A stretch of 64,000 nucleotides of DNA from contig NC_081415.1 in the NCBI RefSeq assembly GCF_030272615.1, positions 600,491,644 through 600,555,643 of the forward strand, given 5' to 3'. A program made the position numbers and the translations under genes. The notes beneath the pieces were generated by a model. The model ran no database searches and had not been told where the DNA came from. It saw only the letters and a program-made list of their open reading frames with translations. This DNA comes from Cryptomeria japonica. Taxonomy: Eukaryota; Streptophyta; Pinopsida; Cupressales; Cupressaceae. Shown piece after piece: positions 10,880 to 22,600 of this stretch; positions within the stretch are counted from its first letter, which is position 1, and each line of letters begins with the position of its first letter.

Positions 10880-13040
10880 CTACAGGGGTGCCTTGTGCAC
10901 CCCAGTGGCATCCATAGCACTATTCCATTTGTTTGACAGGAACTTGTAGAGGTCCCTAGCCTCTTGCTTGTCCTCCTCAGTATCCACGTAGTGATCCCTC
11001 AACAAAGAGAGGGTGAGCACGGAGCTATGTAAAACTTGCACATGGAATTTGTTAAGGCCCGCCATTTGGGCTTCCCAAGCCTCCATCTTGTTCTTGAGCT
11101 GGTTGACATCCTCCTTGATAGTCTACAGATCAAGCACAAGGCTGAAGTCTCTGCGTGATGTCCAACACATCCGTGCTCAACTTTTCCATTTGTTGGAGAG
11201 TAGGGACCTCTTGGGAGTTCTCAACAACCAAGTCATCCGTAGTTTCTTCAGTCTCTTTGGGCACACCACCAGCAAGGGAGTTATCACTATCATTAACCAA
11301 ACCCATTAGAGGGATAGAATGCATCACTCGTTTAGTCATTTTAGAGTCCGAATGCAAATTACTAGATTCCAATGCTTTGCTATTAGAGATTTCCATTCCC
11401 ATAAGACCCTCAGTGTCCGTGTTCATAGGGGTCGTATCCTTATCATCAATGAGGTCCTGGGTTTTCATTTAAGAGATACTCATATCAGCGACACCAATAG
11501 TGGTCGGAACCATGGGGTCCCTAGTCACATTCACATCCACAACATCCTCATCAGGGGCCCCCATAGTGGTATTAGGGCCCTCCTCCTTCTTGTCCCCAAT
11601 GGGGTCCTCCTCAGAGTCCAGATTCTCGATCACCGGGGTCTTCTTTCTGTGGCTTTTGGAAGCAAGTCTGGAGGATCTCCTTTTAACCTCGAAATCTGGG
11701 GAAGGATTTTCATTCTCAGCATCCTCAGAGAAAGAATTATCATCAAAGACAATGTGTTTGCGTTTAGCGGGGGTTTTTCTTTTGCCCTTGGACAGGGAGC
11801 AAGAAGCACTGGGAGAGGCAGAAAGAGTTAAAATAGGGGAGACCGCCGATAAGGAAACAATTGAGGCATAGGTAGGCAGGGACATGGCAGTCGTAGAAAA
11901 TCCCTCATGGGGATATTGGAAGAATCTAGGGAAAGCCATAGACAGGGCCGCGAGCTATTGGGGAGTCGACATGGGGGGTTGAGAGAGCGAAGATTCCGGG
12001 GGGGGGGGGGGTAGAGAGCCTCATGGAATTTATACAACTTATAAATGAGGCCCTGGTGGAGGAGGTAGGGAGGCTTATCCCCATGCTTGGGGTCCATAGT
12101 GTCTTTAACAAAGCTCTCTAGAGAGTGCAGTAAATAAAATGATAGACAAAGCAAATCATTGTTACGTAAGTGATTGAGGAGGGGCAAATGGTAGTAGTAT
12201 AAAACCTTATACCTGCTTTCGAGAGTGAAGTACTTCATGATCATGAGGCAAATCATGTTTCGTGGGTGCTTGAGCTCCTCCTGAGCAAACCCACCTTGCA
12301 GCTTGACAAGTTCTTCACGGTTAAGGAAGAACAGTTTCAAACCTTCACTGTTTGCAACATGACTGGCATGCTTCCAGCGACAACCATCAAGGGTCAGCTT
12401 CATAGCTTGGGCAATAGTCTCCTCAGAGACATCAAAGGTAATGCTTCCAACCGAGACCCGCCTCTCAGACCAGGAGGAGGTGAAAGTAGGCGAGAGCTGC
12501 TCATCATGGCCCTTTAGACAATCCATAAAATCGGCAACCCCACCTTCAACACAAAAGTTCCAGACTAGGGGGTCATTTTTAAAATCATCTGGATTATCCG
12601 GTTTATATCTAACTTTGTCGCCCCCATATCTTCCGCCAACAAAGCTTCTTTAGTCACGAAACAAAGAAAGTTGTAAAGACCCTTCGAGAAGCAAGCCAAG
12701 AAGAGAAAATGGGAAGTTTGCGAGCCCGACGTTAATAAATGAGAAATGAAGTTGGGCGCATGGGAAAAAATGAAGTCACTTTTAGAAATGATTTCTTGGT
12801 TACGAGGCATTAAGAGCCAACAAATACCAGCGACAACCAACACGTTTCCAATCCAGTCGTACCTCATCATGACTTTGCAAACCCAAGTGAAATGCCAGCA
12901 CAACAACGCATGCATCATCGCCAACCTGGCTGAATAAGTTACCACCACATCAGAAGGGATCAGAGGGATATTCCCATTATTTGAATTATGAAACCACCAC
13001 CTCCAAACTGCCCCGAGGGAAGAGAGGAGGGTAAGGGAAG
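10880..13040 (-). pseudogene. Long unrecognised frame downstream of the LINE RNase H
   Basis: Function unknown. Consecutive pieces on the minus strand read as one decayed protein of roughly 700 aa. A poorly open N-terminal part (13040-12650) is followed from about 12640 by an open stretch through 'NDPLVWNFCVEGGVADF' into 12526-12010, which has 'VSVGSITFDVSEETIAQAMK' and a Tyr/Leu-rich helical region. A basic/acidic linker (11939-11469, 'GKRKTPAKRKHIVFDD') and a C-terminal helical part (11468-11130 and 11086-10880, 'WEAQMAGLNKF') complete it. Breaks include a 14-base G run (11998-12011) where the frame changes. The first half vaguely resembles retroelement-borne plant mobile-domain proteins; I do not claim homology. 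Same strand and same base composition as the LINE. Confidence 0.55.
11998..12011. repeat. Homopolymer run of 14 G
   Basis: On the minus strand it encodes a Pro run. The upstream frame (12526 series) and the downstream frame (11939 series) differ by one position, so length change of this run is the likely frameshift. Confidence 0.8.
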
Positions 13041-13054
13041 CACTTGGCAGCTGC

Positions 13055-13600
13055 TCAATCATTAGTGAAGATTTTGGATTTCTCTTCCTGGAGAAGGAAG
13101 TTAACATGGTCTAGGAGGGAGTTGTGATTCCTCCAACATCTTAGCCTTGAGAGGTTTAGGCCAATGGCTGCCATGGCGTTCGCCACACGGTTGCCTTCCC
13201 TGTAGATATGCATAACTTTGAACAAGTCAAGCCCGGAGATGAGCCTCAAGGTGTCCCTGATGGTTCCCTCAATTGTCCAATTAAGCTTATTCCGCCCTTT
13301 GACAACATCAATGATAAGCATAGAGCCCCCCTCAATGTCCATAATCCTGATTCCCATGGAGAGGGCAATGCGGATTCCCTAGGCTAAGGCCATCGCCTTA
13401 GCCTGATTAGAGGAATGCCCATTTAGGTTACTCGCATAAGTAGCAACAAGGGCCCCTAGATGGGATCTAATAACCCCTCCACCAACAGCTAGGCCCCCCT
13501 GGCAGCCCCATCAAAGTTGAGTTTAAAATTTGTAGCCGGGGGGAACCAGACCGTGCTTTGTCTTAGAAGTCTCTTAGAGAAGTCAACAAGAGAGAACGAG
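13055..13600 (-). pseudogene. LINE C-terminal RNase H domain
   Basis: An open frame 13357-13055 includes 'MGIRIMDIEGGSMLIIDV' and the terminal motif 'YREGNRVANAMAAIG', where the usual catalytic Asp (NxxAD) is Asn. The N-terminal strand lies in 13600-13400 through stops. This C-terminal RNase H is usual in plant L1/RIL-type LINEs. It ends at TAA 13055 and the extra frame begins immediately downstream. Confidence 0.7.
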
Positions 13601-13769
13601 GGGGGAAGGTTCCAACGTCTAGCAATTTCCTAGCCCCAGGTAGGGGGGGCTTGGACGCCATCCGTATTTTATAAACAAAGACATTCTCAAGAATCAATTT
13701 AATGAATCGAGCAAACACAGTTTCCACAGAGGCCTCTTTGTCTTTGAATATCCTGTCATTTCGTTCCTT

Positions 13770-14504
13770 CTAGATACACCAGCTCACGTGGGGGGGAATC
13801 TGCTTCCATAGTTGTTGGATAAGGGGGTTGGAAGAGGGGCCGCGAAACTCCTGAGACAGATTTAACAAATTATCATTCAAAACCCAACAGATATTAAGCT
13901 TACTATAGACCATCCCCCATAGCTCTCGAGTGAAGGCACAATGGAGGAAGAGATGGACAAGACTTTCTTCATCATTTTTGCAGAGGATGCATTTGTTAGG
14001 GAAATGGAATCCCCGCTTGACCAAGTTGTCTTGGGTCAAAATTTTGTTGAGGAGAGCAATCCACCAAAAGAAATTAACCTTGGGGAGGAGTTGGGGATTC
14101 CGGACCTCTTTCTAGATAGAGGAGTAAACAGGTTCCCTAAGTAAGTTGGTGTAGGTAGTTCTGACAGAGAAGTCTCCAGAGGGGTCCCACTTCCAAATAA
14201 GTCTGTCCTCCCTTGGGAACGGGGGGAGGAATATATTGGCCAAAAGCTTCTAGAGCTCTCTAGTAGTAGGGAGGAGGAAGGGATGGTCAATGCAACAGTC
14301 CTCCAAGGCCCTCCAAGTACAATTGCTGAAGTAATCACTGGCCCTTTCACCAAATAAGCCTTTGGTGGCATCCTGTAGCTGTCTCAGGGAGGGGGAAGAA
14401 GCAAGGGGTCTCTCTCCTGACCAACAATCTTCCCAGAAGAGAATGTTCCTGCCATTTTCAATAAGCCACCTCAAACCATGAGATAAAGGGTCCGTGTAGC
14501 TCAA
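13770..14504 (-). pseudogene. LINE linker and reverse-transcriptase zinc-binding domain
   Basis: 'NGRNILFWEDCWSGERPL' (14504-14250 frame) is the conserved segment after RT in plant LINEs. The frame 14039-13770 then gives 'CILCKNDEESLVHLFLHC', the C-x2-C-x7-H-x4-C pattern of the zf-RVT domain. Frame changes separate the two. Confidence 0.75.
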
Positions 14505-14970
14505 GATGTTATTCCAAATTTTGTAACCCCTGGGAAGGCCCTCCTCTTTTAGAATAGAGGAAAAGTCCTAATTACTCAGGTACTTAGCCTTGATGATCCT
14601 ACTCCAATCTATATCCTTATTCAGAAGCTTCCAAACAATTTTAGTCATAAGGGCTTTATTGAACCTTGAGATCTCACGGGTTCCCAAGCTGCCCATGACC
14701 TTGGGAAGACAAACTTTGTCCCAGACCACCAAGGCGAGCCTCTTCTTTTCTTCCATTCCCGTCCAGAGGAAAGTCTTTTGAATGTTTTCCAGCTTAGCAG
14801 CCATAGCCGCAAATATCTTGAATAGGGAGATAAAGTACACAGGGATCCCCTGGAGGGAGGAGGAAAGCAACTGCGATTTCCCAACACTACTCAAGAATCT
14901 ACCTTTCCAACTAGCCAGCTTCTTTTGCATTCTTTTAAGAATAGAGATCCAGAAGGAATTAGAGAGATCT

Positions 14971-16041
14971 TTAATAGTCAAGGGGAGGGCTAGGTAGGTG
15001 CCAGGGAGGCCCTTTGACAACTAAGGATTCTGCTGACTTTATCTTGGAGTTGGGCATTAGTGTGAAAGAAGTAAATGCTGCTCTTTTCATAGTTAATGTG
15101 TTGGCCAGAAGCCAGAGCATAGGCGTTGAGAAAGGATTTCCAAGCCTTAGATTCCCAAACACAGGAGATACCAAAAAGAATAGTATCGTCAACGAACTGC
15201 TATAGAACATTGGGGGCACTGTAGAGGTAGGTTTGATGCCTAGAAGAGTGCCCTTGCGAACCATAGAGTTCAAGTTAGAGGCCAACACTTCTACAAGGAT
15301 GATGAAGAGGTAAGGGAATAAAGGATCCCCTTGCTGCAACCCTCTGGAGGCCCTAAACTTCTCCAGGGGGCTCTCGTTTAGTAGCACATTGTAGGTGACA
15401 GTAGATATGCATTCCCTAATAAGTTTGATGAGTTTGTCTCCAAACCCCATAGCTTTGAGAACTTTGAAAAGGAAGTTCCAATTGACCCTGTCATAAGCCT
15501 TGGAGATGTCAAGCTTGAGAACCATCCCCGACTGATGACACTTATCTATGGAGTGGATAATCTCATGAGTAGAGATGACCGCATCAAGAATCTGTCTACC
15601 TGGAACAAAACCCTTCTGGGAGGGGCTAATCAAAGGATCCAAGAAAGGTTTGAGCCCATTGACAAGAAATTTGTTGAAGATTTTATAAATAGTGTTGCAG
15701 AGACTGATAGGGTGGAAGTCCTTGAGAGTAGATGCCTCCTGAATTTTAGGGACAAGGGCAATGAAGGTGTGATTGAGTTTGTTAAGGAGCCTGGCCGATC
15801 TGAAAAAATCTCTAGTAGCCAGAACAACATCAGGGCCCACCACATCCCATAAATCTTGAAAAAAAGCAGGGGGGGAACCATAAGGACTTGAGGCTTTGAA
15901 GGGGCCCATAGCAAAAACAACAGACTTGACTTCCTCCTCAGAAACAAGGGCCAAAATAAGGTTGTTATCTTCCAGCGAGAGGGGTGTTGGGAGGCAGTTA
16001 AGAAGGTCCCCCCCAACAAGGCCCCCAGGTTATCAGTGAAT
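14971..16041 (-). pseudogene. LINE reverse transcriptase
   Basis: The longest open part is 15954-14971 (327 codons). Motifs in order: 'FHPISLCNTIYKI', 'QKGFVPGRQI', motif A 'LKLDISKAYDRVNW' with the catalytic Asp, and 'RGLQQGDPLFPYLFI'. The catalytic box 'FVDDTILFG' is present at 15196-15170 but in another frame, so a frameshift lies just before it. Upstream, the sequence at 16041-15955 reads 'LFTDNLGG' and on into the main frame without its normal N-terminal endonuclease. The thumb continues at 15020-14568. Confidence 0.85.
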
Positions 16042-16059
16042 AAATCTAAAGATAAAAAT

Positions 16060-19000
16060 TAGAATCTACAAGTTTGAGATAGTATAAAATCATGCACATG
16101 AAATATTATACAAGAAATGACACAATATAAAATCATGCACATGAAATAAATATACAAGAAATGGCAAATGCAAAGTGCATGTCATTATAGATACAATATG
16201 TGAAAATAAGAATTCCATAATATAATTGTATGAATTATCAAGTATATATATTTGACTTCAACTTTCACCTATAACCCCATGTCCCCATGCGACTACTTAA
16301 GTCTATTTTCTAAGGAGTGAAAGTGTTCCCATACAATTTTTTAATTAGAGGGAAAGAAAAATTTGGAATCTTTTCTTAGTTTTGTGAAGCTGCTTATTAA
16401 AAAAAATGACACATGGCTTCACCAAATTTTTTTCCTTTCCTTTTTATTTGCCTTAAATTTTGGTTCTAAATTTTATATGTAAAAAATATTATTAAAAATT
16501 TCATTTAAAAGTGTCATTTAAGAAAGTTGCTTAAAAACAAGCAGCAATTTTTTTATGCATGGGGTCACTAGCTAAGTGGAGCAGTTGCTAGCCAAAATAA
16601 GCTAAGCAACCGCATAGGGACCTGCCCTAAGTAAGTAGAAGATTTTAACATATTTTTTGAAATTTTTTACAATTCAAGTTTCTAAATTCAAATTAAAAAT
16701 ATTCTAAAATTTAAAAATTAATACATTATATATCCTAAAATTTAGAAACAAATATATTCTATTATGAAAATTCAAAATTACTATGCATTTCTATAATAAA
16801 TATAAATATGAAAGATCAAAAATTTAATAAAATTTATTAAAATTTACTAGTAAGTTAGTTTCTCAATTATATTCTCTTTGAAAATTATTCTAAATTTTTA
16901 GAAAACAATTGAAACTTACCTTTATTTTAAAATTGTAATATAGAATCTAAAATTTGAAAAAAAAGAGCATCACCAAATTCCAAATTGGGATCCCTAATTT
17001 CTTGAAATTCTAACTAATAAAAATTGAATGAAAAGATATCACTTAAATTTTCATATAAGAAAAGGGAAACAAATCCACATGTTGAGAAATGTCTTAATTA
17101 AGAATTTGACACTTGCATTGCTGATTGACACTTGCACTATTTGTCTTGCTTCCCTATGCAGCTAGTCTACTAATCATGCAAAAATACTTTCAACCCATAT
17201 ACACTTGCACTATTTGTCTTGCTTCCCTATGCAGCTAGTCTACTAATCATGCAAAAATACTTTCATACCATATAAATAATTTTTTATAAGTGTGAAACAA
17301 AATCACAACTTTGAAGCAAAGACTTTACCCACCGTCACAAATTATATTGACTTACACACGGTTTCATGACTTTTCTTCTCAATAATGTATTTTTTAAAAG
17401 ATGAAAACTTTCAAATGTGCGGAATTAGACAAGTTTATTGGATAAGTGCATTACATGGTGGAGGTTGGCTCCATTTCAAATTTTATCTAATTTTTGAATA
17501 TATAAATATTTGTATTTTAAAAAAAAATTAATCAATCTATAATTTTGAACATATAAATCTTTTGAATTAGATTAAATTTTATTATTAATTCAAAAATATA
17601 AAAATAAAAATATTTTGAAAAAGTCAAATTTTAAAAATTTTATTATAATTTCGATATAATAAATTTTAAAATACATAAACTTAAAACATGATTCAACGAA
17701 TTTAAATGATTCTAATTAAAAAAATTTATATTTCTAATAATTTTAAAAAAAGTTCATATGTTATTCAATGTTCTATTGGAAAACATAAATGTCTTGTACC
17801 TAAAAAAGTTCAAATGATTACATAGTTCTACTTAAACTTGCATCCCCCAATTACCAATAGAGTGTGTGCTCGCAAGTTGAGTCTTTTTATGCATGTTTGT
17901 ATGAAAAAGATTTGAAATGCTTGATTAGGAAATGCAGTAATAAATAAGCTTGATAAGTAAAGCACGAGTTAAAGTGTTTGATTAGAGAATATAATAATGA
18001 AATTAGCTTGATAAGTGAAGCATAACCCCACTTTAGAAAAGACACTTTAGAAAGTAAAACATTTTTTTGGTTAGACCAATGGCCAACTTTAAAAAGTAAG
18101 TTGTGTAGGCTGCAATTCATGCAATTTAAATGATTATAAGTGATTTAACTTTGATTGGAAATGACAAGGGAAGTATGTATATTTTGCTGCAAACAGAATG
18201 GTGGGAGCGTGGGAGAAACAATGTATATCCAAACGTGGCTCGCATTCGAATCCAAGTCATTTAAAGATTCACTTGGTGCAAACGGGGTTTTTCTGGTTGT
18301 CCTTTTCGAACACTACTTTTTGAAAAATTGATTTTAAAAATTCACATGCAATTTAAAAAATAATAAGACTGCAAATTGAAAACGGAGTTCTGTTATGTGG
18401 AGTCCCGTTCTCGGAAATTTAAACGAATTTAATAGCGAGTTACAAATTACATTTAAAAAGCAATTGTCGACTAAATATTTTTTTTATTTTGGCAGCTTTA
18501 AGTAGCTATTACTTTGACTTTCAAATCATATTCGGCAAAAACAAATATAAATCTGCCTCCTCTTGCAATTTTTTAAAATTAAAAGCTTTCTTGCAGTTTT
18601 CGTTATTATATTTAATTATGAAATAATGTAGGGTATTTTTGGGGTTTGATAAAATTGCAATAAAAAATAAATAAACCTGCCTTGGACTGCGCGCCGATGA
18701 TGCTCAAGATTTAAGATAATTACAGAGAAATTGTTGACAATCACGTGTATTATGAAGAGGTTCAGTTGCTAAATCGGAGCTAAAAAGGCAGAGGTTTTAT
18801 TACTGTGGAGTACAATTTAAGCTTTTACAGTGTTACATTTAATTTGGATTGGGGCGGCATTTTTCAGTTTGTTCTAGAGCATAAACAAAGAGTTACAGTA
18901 ATTGTTTTTATATTTATTTTGTGGAAGAGATCTGTATATTTTTCTTTCTTGTGGCGCCACTGGTTATTTTGAAATGGACTAGTGAAGAACTCAAAATGAC

Positions 19001-19085
19001 GCTTCTTTGTAGAAGTTACAGTAGCTGAGACATCTCGTATTGTAAGATCTGTGGCCGTATATTTGAAATCGTATGTATGTATTGA
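16060..19085 (+). other. Intergenic region upstream of the AHL gene
   Basis: AT-rich, no domain-bearing frame. It contains a 73-bp tandem duplication at 17130. The last few hundred bases should hold the promoter and 5' UTR of the gene starting at 19086. No single TATA box stands out; 'ttatatttatttt' near 18908 is a weak candidate. Confidence 0.45.
17130..17272 (+). repeat. Tandem duplication of 73 bp
   Basis: Two nearly identical copies (17130-17202 and 17203-17272), each starting 'acttgcactatttgtcttgc' and ending near 'aaaaatactttca'. Few mismatches, so recent. Confidence 0.9.
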
Positions 19086-19213
19086 ATGGAAGGCAGAGAA
19101 GTCATGGGAATGCCTCCGTCTGGACAGTCCAGCAGCACCATGCCGACTGGTTCGTCCGCCTTACACACGCCGTCGGTGGTTCGAGTCCCCCCGCCAAACG
19201 CAGCTGCAACTAA
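19073..19213 (+). promoter_or_regulatory. Upstream AUGs overlapping the AHL start
   Basis: An ATG at 19073 opens a 46-codon frame in a different phase that runs past the AHL start to TAA 19211-19213. A second ATG at 19077 gives a two-codon frame (ATG TAT TGA) whose stop abuts the AHL ATG at 19086. If the transcript starts upstream of 19073, either could lower translation of AHL. The transcription start is not visible. Confidence 0.45.
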
Positions 19214-19617
19214 TATCAACATGAACAGTAACGCCAACAACGGCAACAGCAACAGCAACACTAGTGCAAATAATAATATTAACACCAGCGGCACTAACCC
19301 TAACTTGAACTCACCTGCTCCAGCTGTAGCTTTGCCTGTGAGTGGAAGCGCAACAGCAACCCTAATGTCACAGATAAATATGAACAGAGCTCCGGGAGGT
19401 ATGAGTATGAGTATTGGTATGGGAGGAGGGACTGATTCTTCGGGAAAGAAAAAGAGAGGGAGGCCTAGGAAGTATGGGCCAGATGGAAGCATGGCATTGG
19501 CTCTCACGCCTCTCTCGTCCTCAGCTCCAGGGGGAAGCTATTCTTCTTCTCCTCTACAGAAGCGGGGTAGAGGTCGGCCACCGGGCTCCGGGAAAAAGCA
19601 GCGCCTTGCAGCGCTCG
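19086..19617 (+). CDS. AHL exon 1 (both AT-hooks)
   Basis: Codes residues 1-177 plus the first base of codon 178. The donor is 'CTCG|GTAGCT'. Holds the Ser/Asn-rich N-terminus and both AT-hooks. The frame runs on without a stop to 19787, but the protein beyond 19617 does not fit the family. Confidence 0.93.
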
Positions 19618-22600
19618 GTAGCTATTCTCAAATCATTATTACTATAAAACAGTTTCATGTTTTTTTTGGTTGCAGTTTGTTTTTCATCTACGCGCTTTGT
19701 TATTTTTTATTTTCTGTCTCCCCCTTTTTCTCTCATCGATTTCGAGTTTCTGGAAATAAATCTGTGGGACAGGCTTTATGTACGTAAAATCATAGATGTC
19801 CGTGTTTGTTTTCTATGGACGGCCCAGGACTCGAACCAGGACCTATCATTGATGGAGGGATGTTCTAACGCCTGAGACACTCATTCGTTTGTAGTCCGGA
19901 GTGTGGTTTGTTTCTGACAGTCCAGGACATGACCTCACAATAGCACCTTAAATACTTCTTGATGTCGCAGTAAATAATGTCCTTTTTTGGGGGGTGCCTT
20001 ATTTATATTCCAATGGTTCACAACGTCCAAGACTTTTCCTTTTAAGTTGTAGATCGCCTTATCTGGGAGGCATAAGCATTTGAAACCACTGAGATCATGT
20101 TATTGCTATGTGTGTTTTTGAAACTGCGTAGATTGTCGTATCGGGTTGGAAGGGGTAGAATCTACTTAGACTTCCATATTGCTTTGTGAGCTTCAGAACC
20201 TACATAAATTTCCTTATTTTTCTGTGAGGATTTGGATCAACTTAGACCGCATTATTTGCTGTGTGAGGATTTGACACTTTGCATCCATCACAGATACATG
20301 ATAGCGTGTCAGTAGTTTAAATGTCTCAATATATGTCTATAAAAAAAATGCTTATGAGCTTACATATATGCCAGTATTTTGTTCTACCCCTGAGGTACTG
20401 TAGTTCTCTGTCTGGAGTATGTTTGATAACCATAGGAGCGTATGCGTGGCCTTCGCCCTTCTGTTTGTCGACGCTAAACGTATTAAGTTAATAGTTTAGG
20501 TGCTGGTGAGAGGCAGCTTTATTTTCTAAGCCATATATTTTAAAATTGTAAGCGCCTTCTAAACACCCTAGATTGGACCTTTTTTGAGTGGATTTACATT
20601 TACAAGTAAAAATACCCGATTACCAATCATGAAATTTCCAGTGTCCATGTTGGTTTTTAGTCAATAGTTTTCTGGATTTGACCGTGCAGATTTTTATTAT
20701 CAAAATATTGACCAAAAATACCCAATTTCAAATAGCAGATTGCAGCATTATGTGCCAAGCAAGCTTTAAACCTCTACCTGCGGGAGGTCATTATACATGA
20801 AAAAAATTGTCACACAAACTGGTATTTTTGTGTGGATTTTCTTCTACAAGGTTTTTTTTTTTTTAATTTGGTTGTTTGGAGTGCAGGCCGCACCTTGAGT
20901 CAAGAATGGAATGATTCTGCAATCTAGTACGGTCTCTAGAATAATTTGGGAAACCTTAATTTTTTAGGCTTCTGTGTTCTGTAAAAGCAACTTTATGCAC
21001 AATATTTTTATGTCTGCTTCTGTTAGTTATGCAAATATAGTTGTTGCCATCAAAACCTTTTAGTAGCACTACTCAACATGTGCTCAAGCTAGAGTTGAAC
21101 ATTTACACTAGTATTTAATTCTATGCTGCTGATTAAACAACGGTAACAGAGTAAACACCTATTTGCGTGTCTCGTATACCATATAAATGATTTACAATGT
21201 AAGCTCTGCTCTGGCGCTTTAATATACAGTGAATGATTTACATGCTTATAGAAAGCTTGACCTTTTGAAATTTAGCATCCCTCTTAAAAATTTGCATTAT
21301 TTTTTCCTTGGAATGCATCTTACAGCTTTACTCACTCATCATAGTATATTTGAGTTGGAGAAGTATAAATTATATCTATATAATAGCTGGGAAAATGTGA
21401 AATGGGGTCCATAAAATAGTTTGAACAATTTAAACGGTTTCTAAAGTAATTTGAAAAATATAAAATACTTAGCTAAAATAGTTTTAAAACTTAAAAACAG
21501 GTCTGTTATGTTTCTGCATTTTATTCCGAGTAATCTAAAATACTTAGCTAAAATAGTTTTAAAATTTAAAAACAGGTCTGTTATGTTTCTGCATTTTATT
21601 CGGAGTAATCTAAAAATTAAAATGGTCTAAAGGAGTTTGAAAAATCTAATCCTGCATTATTTCAAAAACCTAAAATGGATCTATAAAATGTTAAGGAAAA
21701 ATTATGGTAGGTCTCTAAAATTATAAAATGGTTTGAAAAATCTAAAACAGATCTCATAAGATAGTTTGAAAAACCTAAAATAACTGTGCAGCGATTGTGC
21801 ACTATTTCAAAAATCTAAAGTTGGTCTTCGACAGATTTAAATAAGATCCCTAAATTAGGTTGGAAGATAGAACGCTTTATGAATAATATTGTTTTGACTG
21901 CCTCTTTTTGTTTTGCAACAGTAACTATATCATCATCAAGATCTGTTATTTGTACTTTCCAATGTTTAGTCAAACTATACTTGATCATTTATACTGTCTG
22001 GTCCATACAGCAGAGACAAGAAAACGATTGAAAAATGTGTGGCTAGTGCTTAGTTCACATTTATTTTGTACCACCAAATTAATTTACAATGTAGTGATTT
22101 AAGTTTGTGCCTTGGTTCTGAACTGTAGCAGTCTGCTTAGATATGTAAACTTTTATTTGATTTTGGAATGCATATTTCAGTTCTATTCATGACTGTGATG
22201 GTTCTGCTTCTTAGTATGACCCTTAAGATCTAAATGTTTTGACCTTACTGCCCATTATTTTTATGATGAATCTATGTTGGTTATGCAATAAATTACTGGC
22301 TTCAAAACCTGTTGCTTTCATGGGGCAAAATTTTGTGAGACTAGACTTTCCTGTGTTGGTTATGTAACCATAAGTATTGGCTGCAAAGCCTATAATGTTC
22401 ACCGCCTAACTTATGGTCAAACTCGTTTAACCATTTATAGTGTCTTTGAGTTATGCTAAATGTGAATGTTTGATGCACATTTATTATGCTATCTTAATTG
22501 CAATATAAGTTTGCAAATTACGATTTCAGCATAAATTTTATCAACTTACATATTCTCTAAAAAATAGATCGGTTTGAAACCAAAATACTATATTTTTTCA

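Larger units (their letters stand above)
10708..16059 (-). mobile_element. 5'-truncated L1-type LINE with extra downstream frame
   Basis: Minus strand, 5' end at high coordinate. In order: RT (16041-14971, continuing to about 14500), zinc-binding domain (14039-13770), RNase H (13600-13055), a long unrecognised frame (about 13040-10880), then a short 3' UTR ending in TTAATCAAAAAC (plus 10709-10720). The endonuclease domain and ORF1 are missing, as expected of 5' truncation. The 3' tail resembles that of the non-LTR fragment at 40969 (both TAATCAAAAA). Possible decayed target duplications both start 'tagaat' and share 'caagttt(t)ga' (about 10681 and 16060), but they are imperfect. The interval looks richer in GC than its surroundings along its whole length, including the extra frame. 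Confidence 0.7.

Noticed and set aside
11155-11871. Plus-strand frames over 11155-11871
   Set aside because: They are antisense shadows of the minus-strand accessory frame. The minus strand gives the lysine-rich and acidic protein-like reading and matches the LINE orientation.
19618-19787. Continuation of AHL exon 1 to the stop at 19787 (intron retention form as the main product)
   Set aside because: The splice donor at 19617/19618 and the perfect phase to exon 2 give an intact PPC domain; reading on adds a hydrophobic tail unlike the family.
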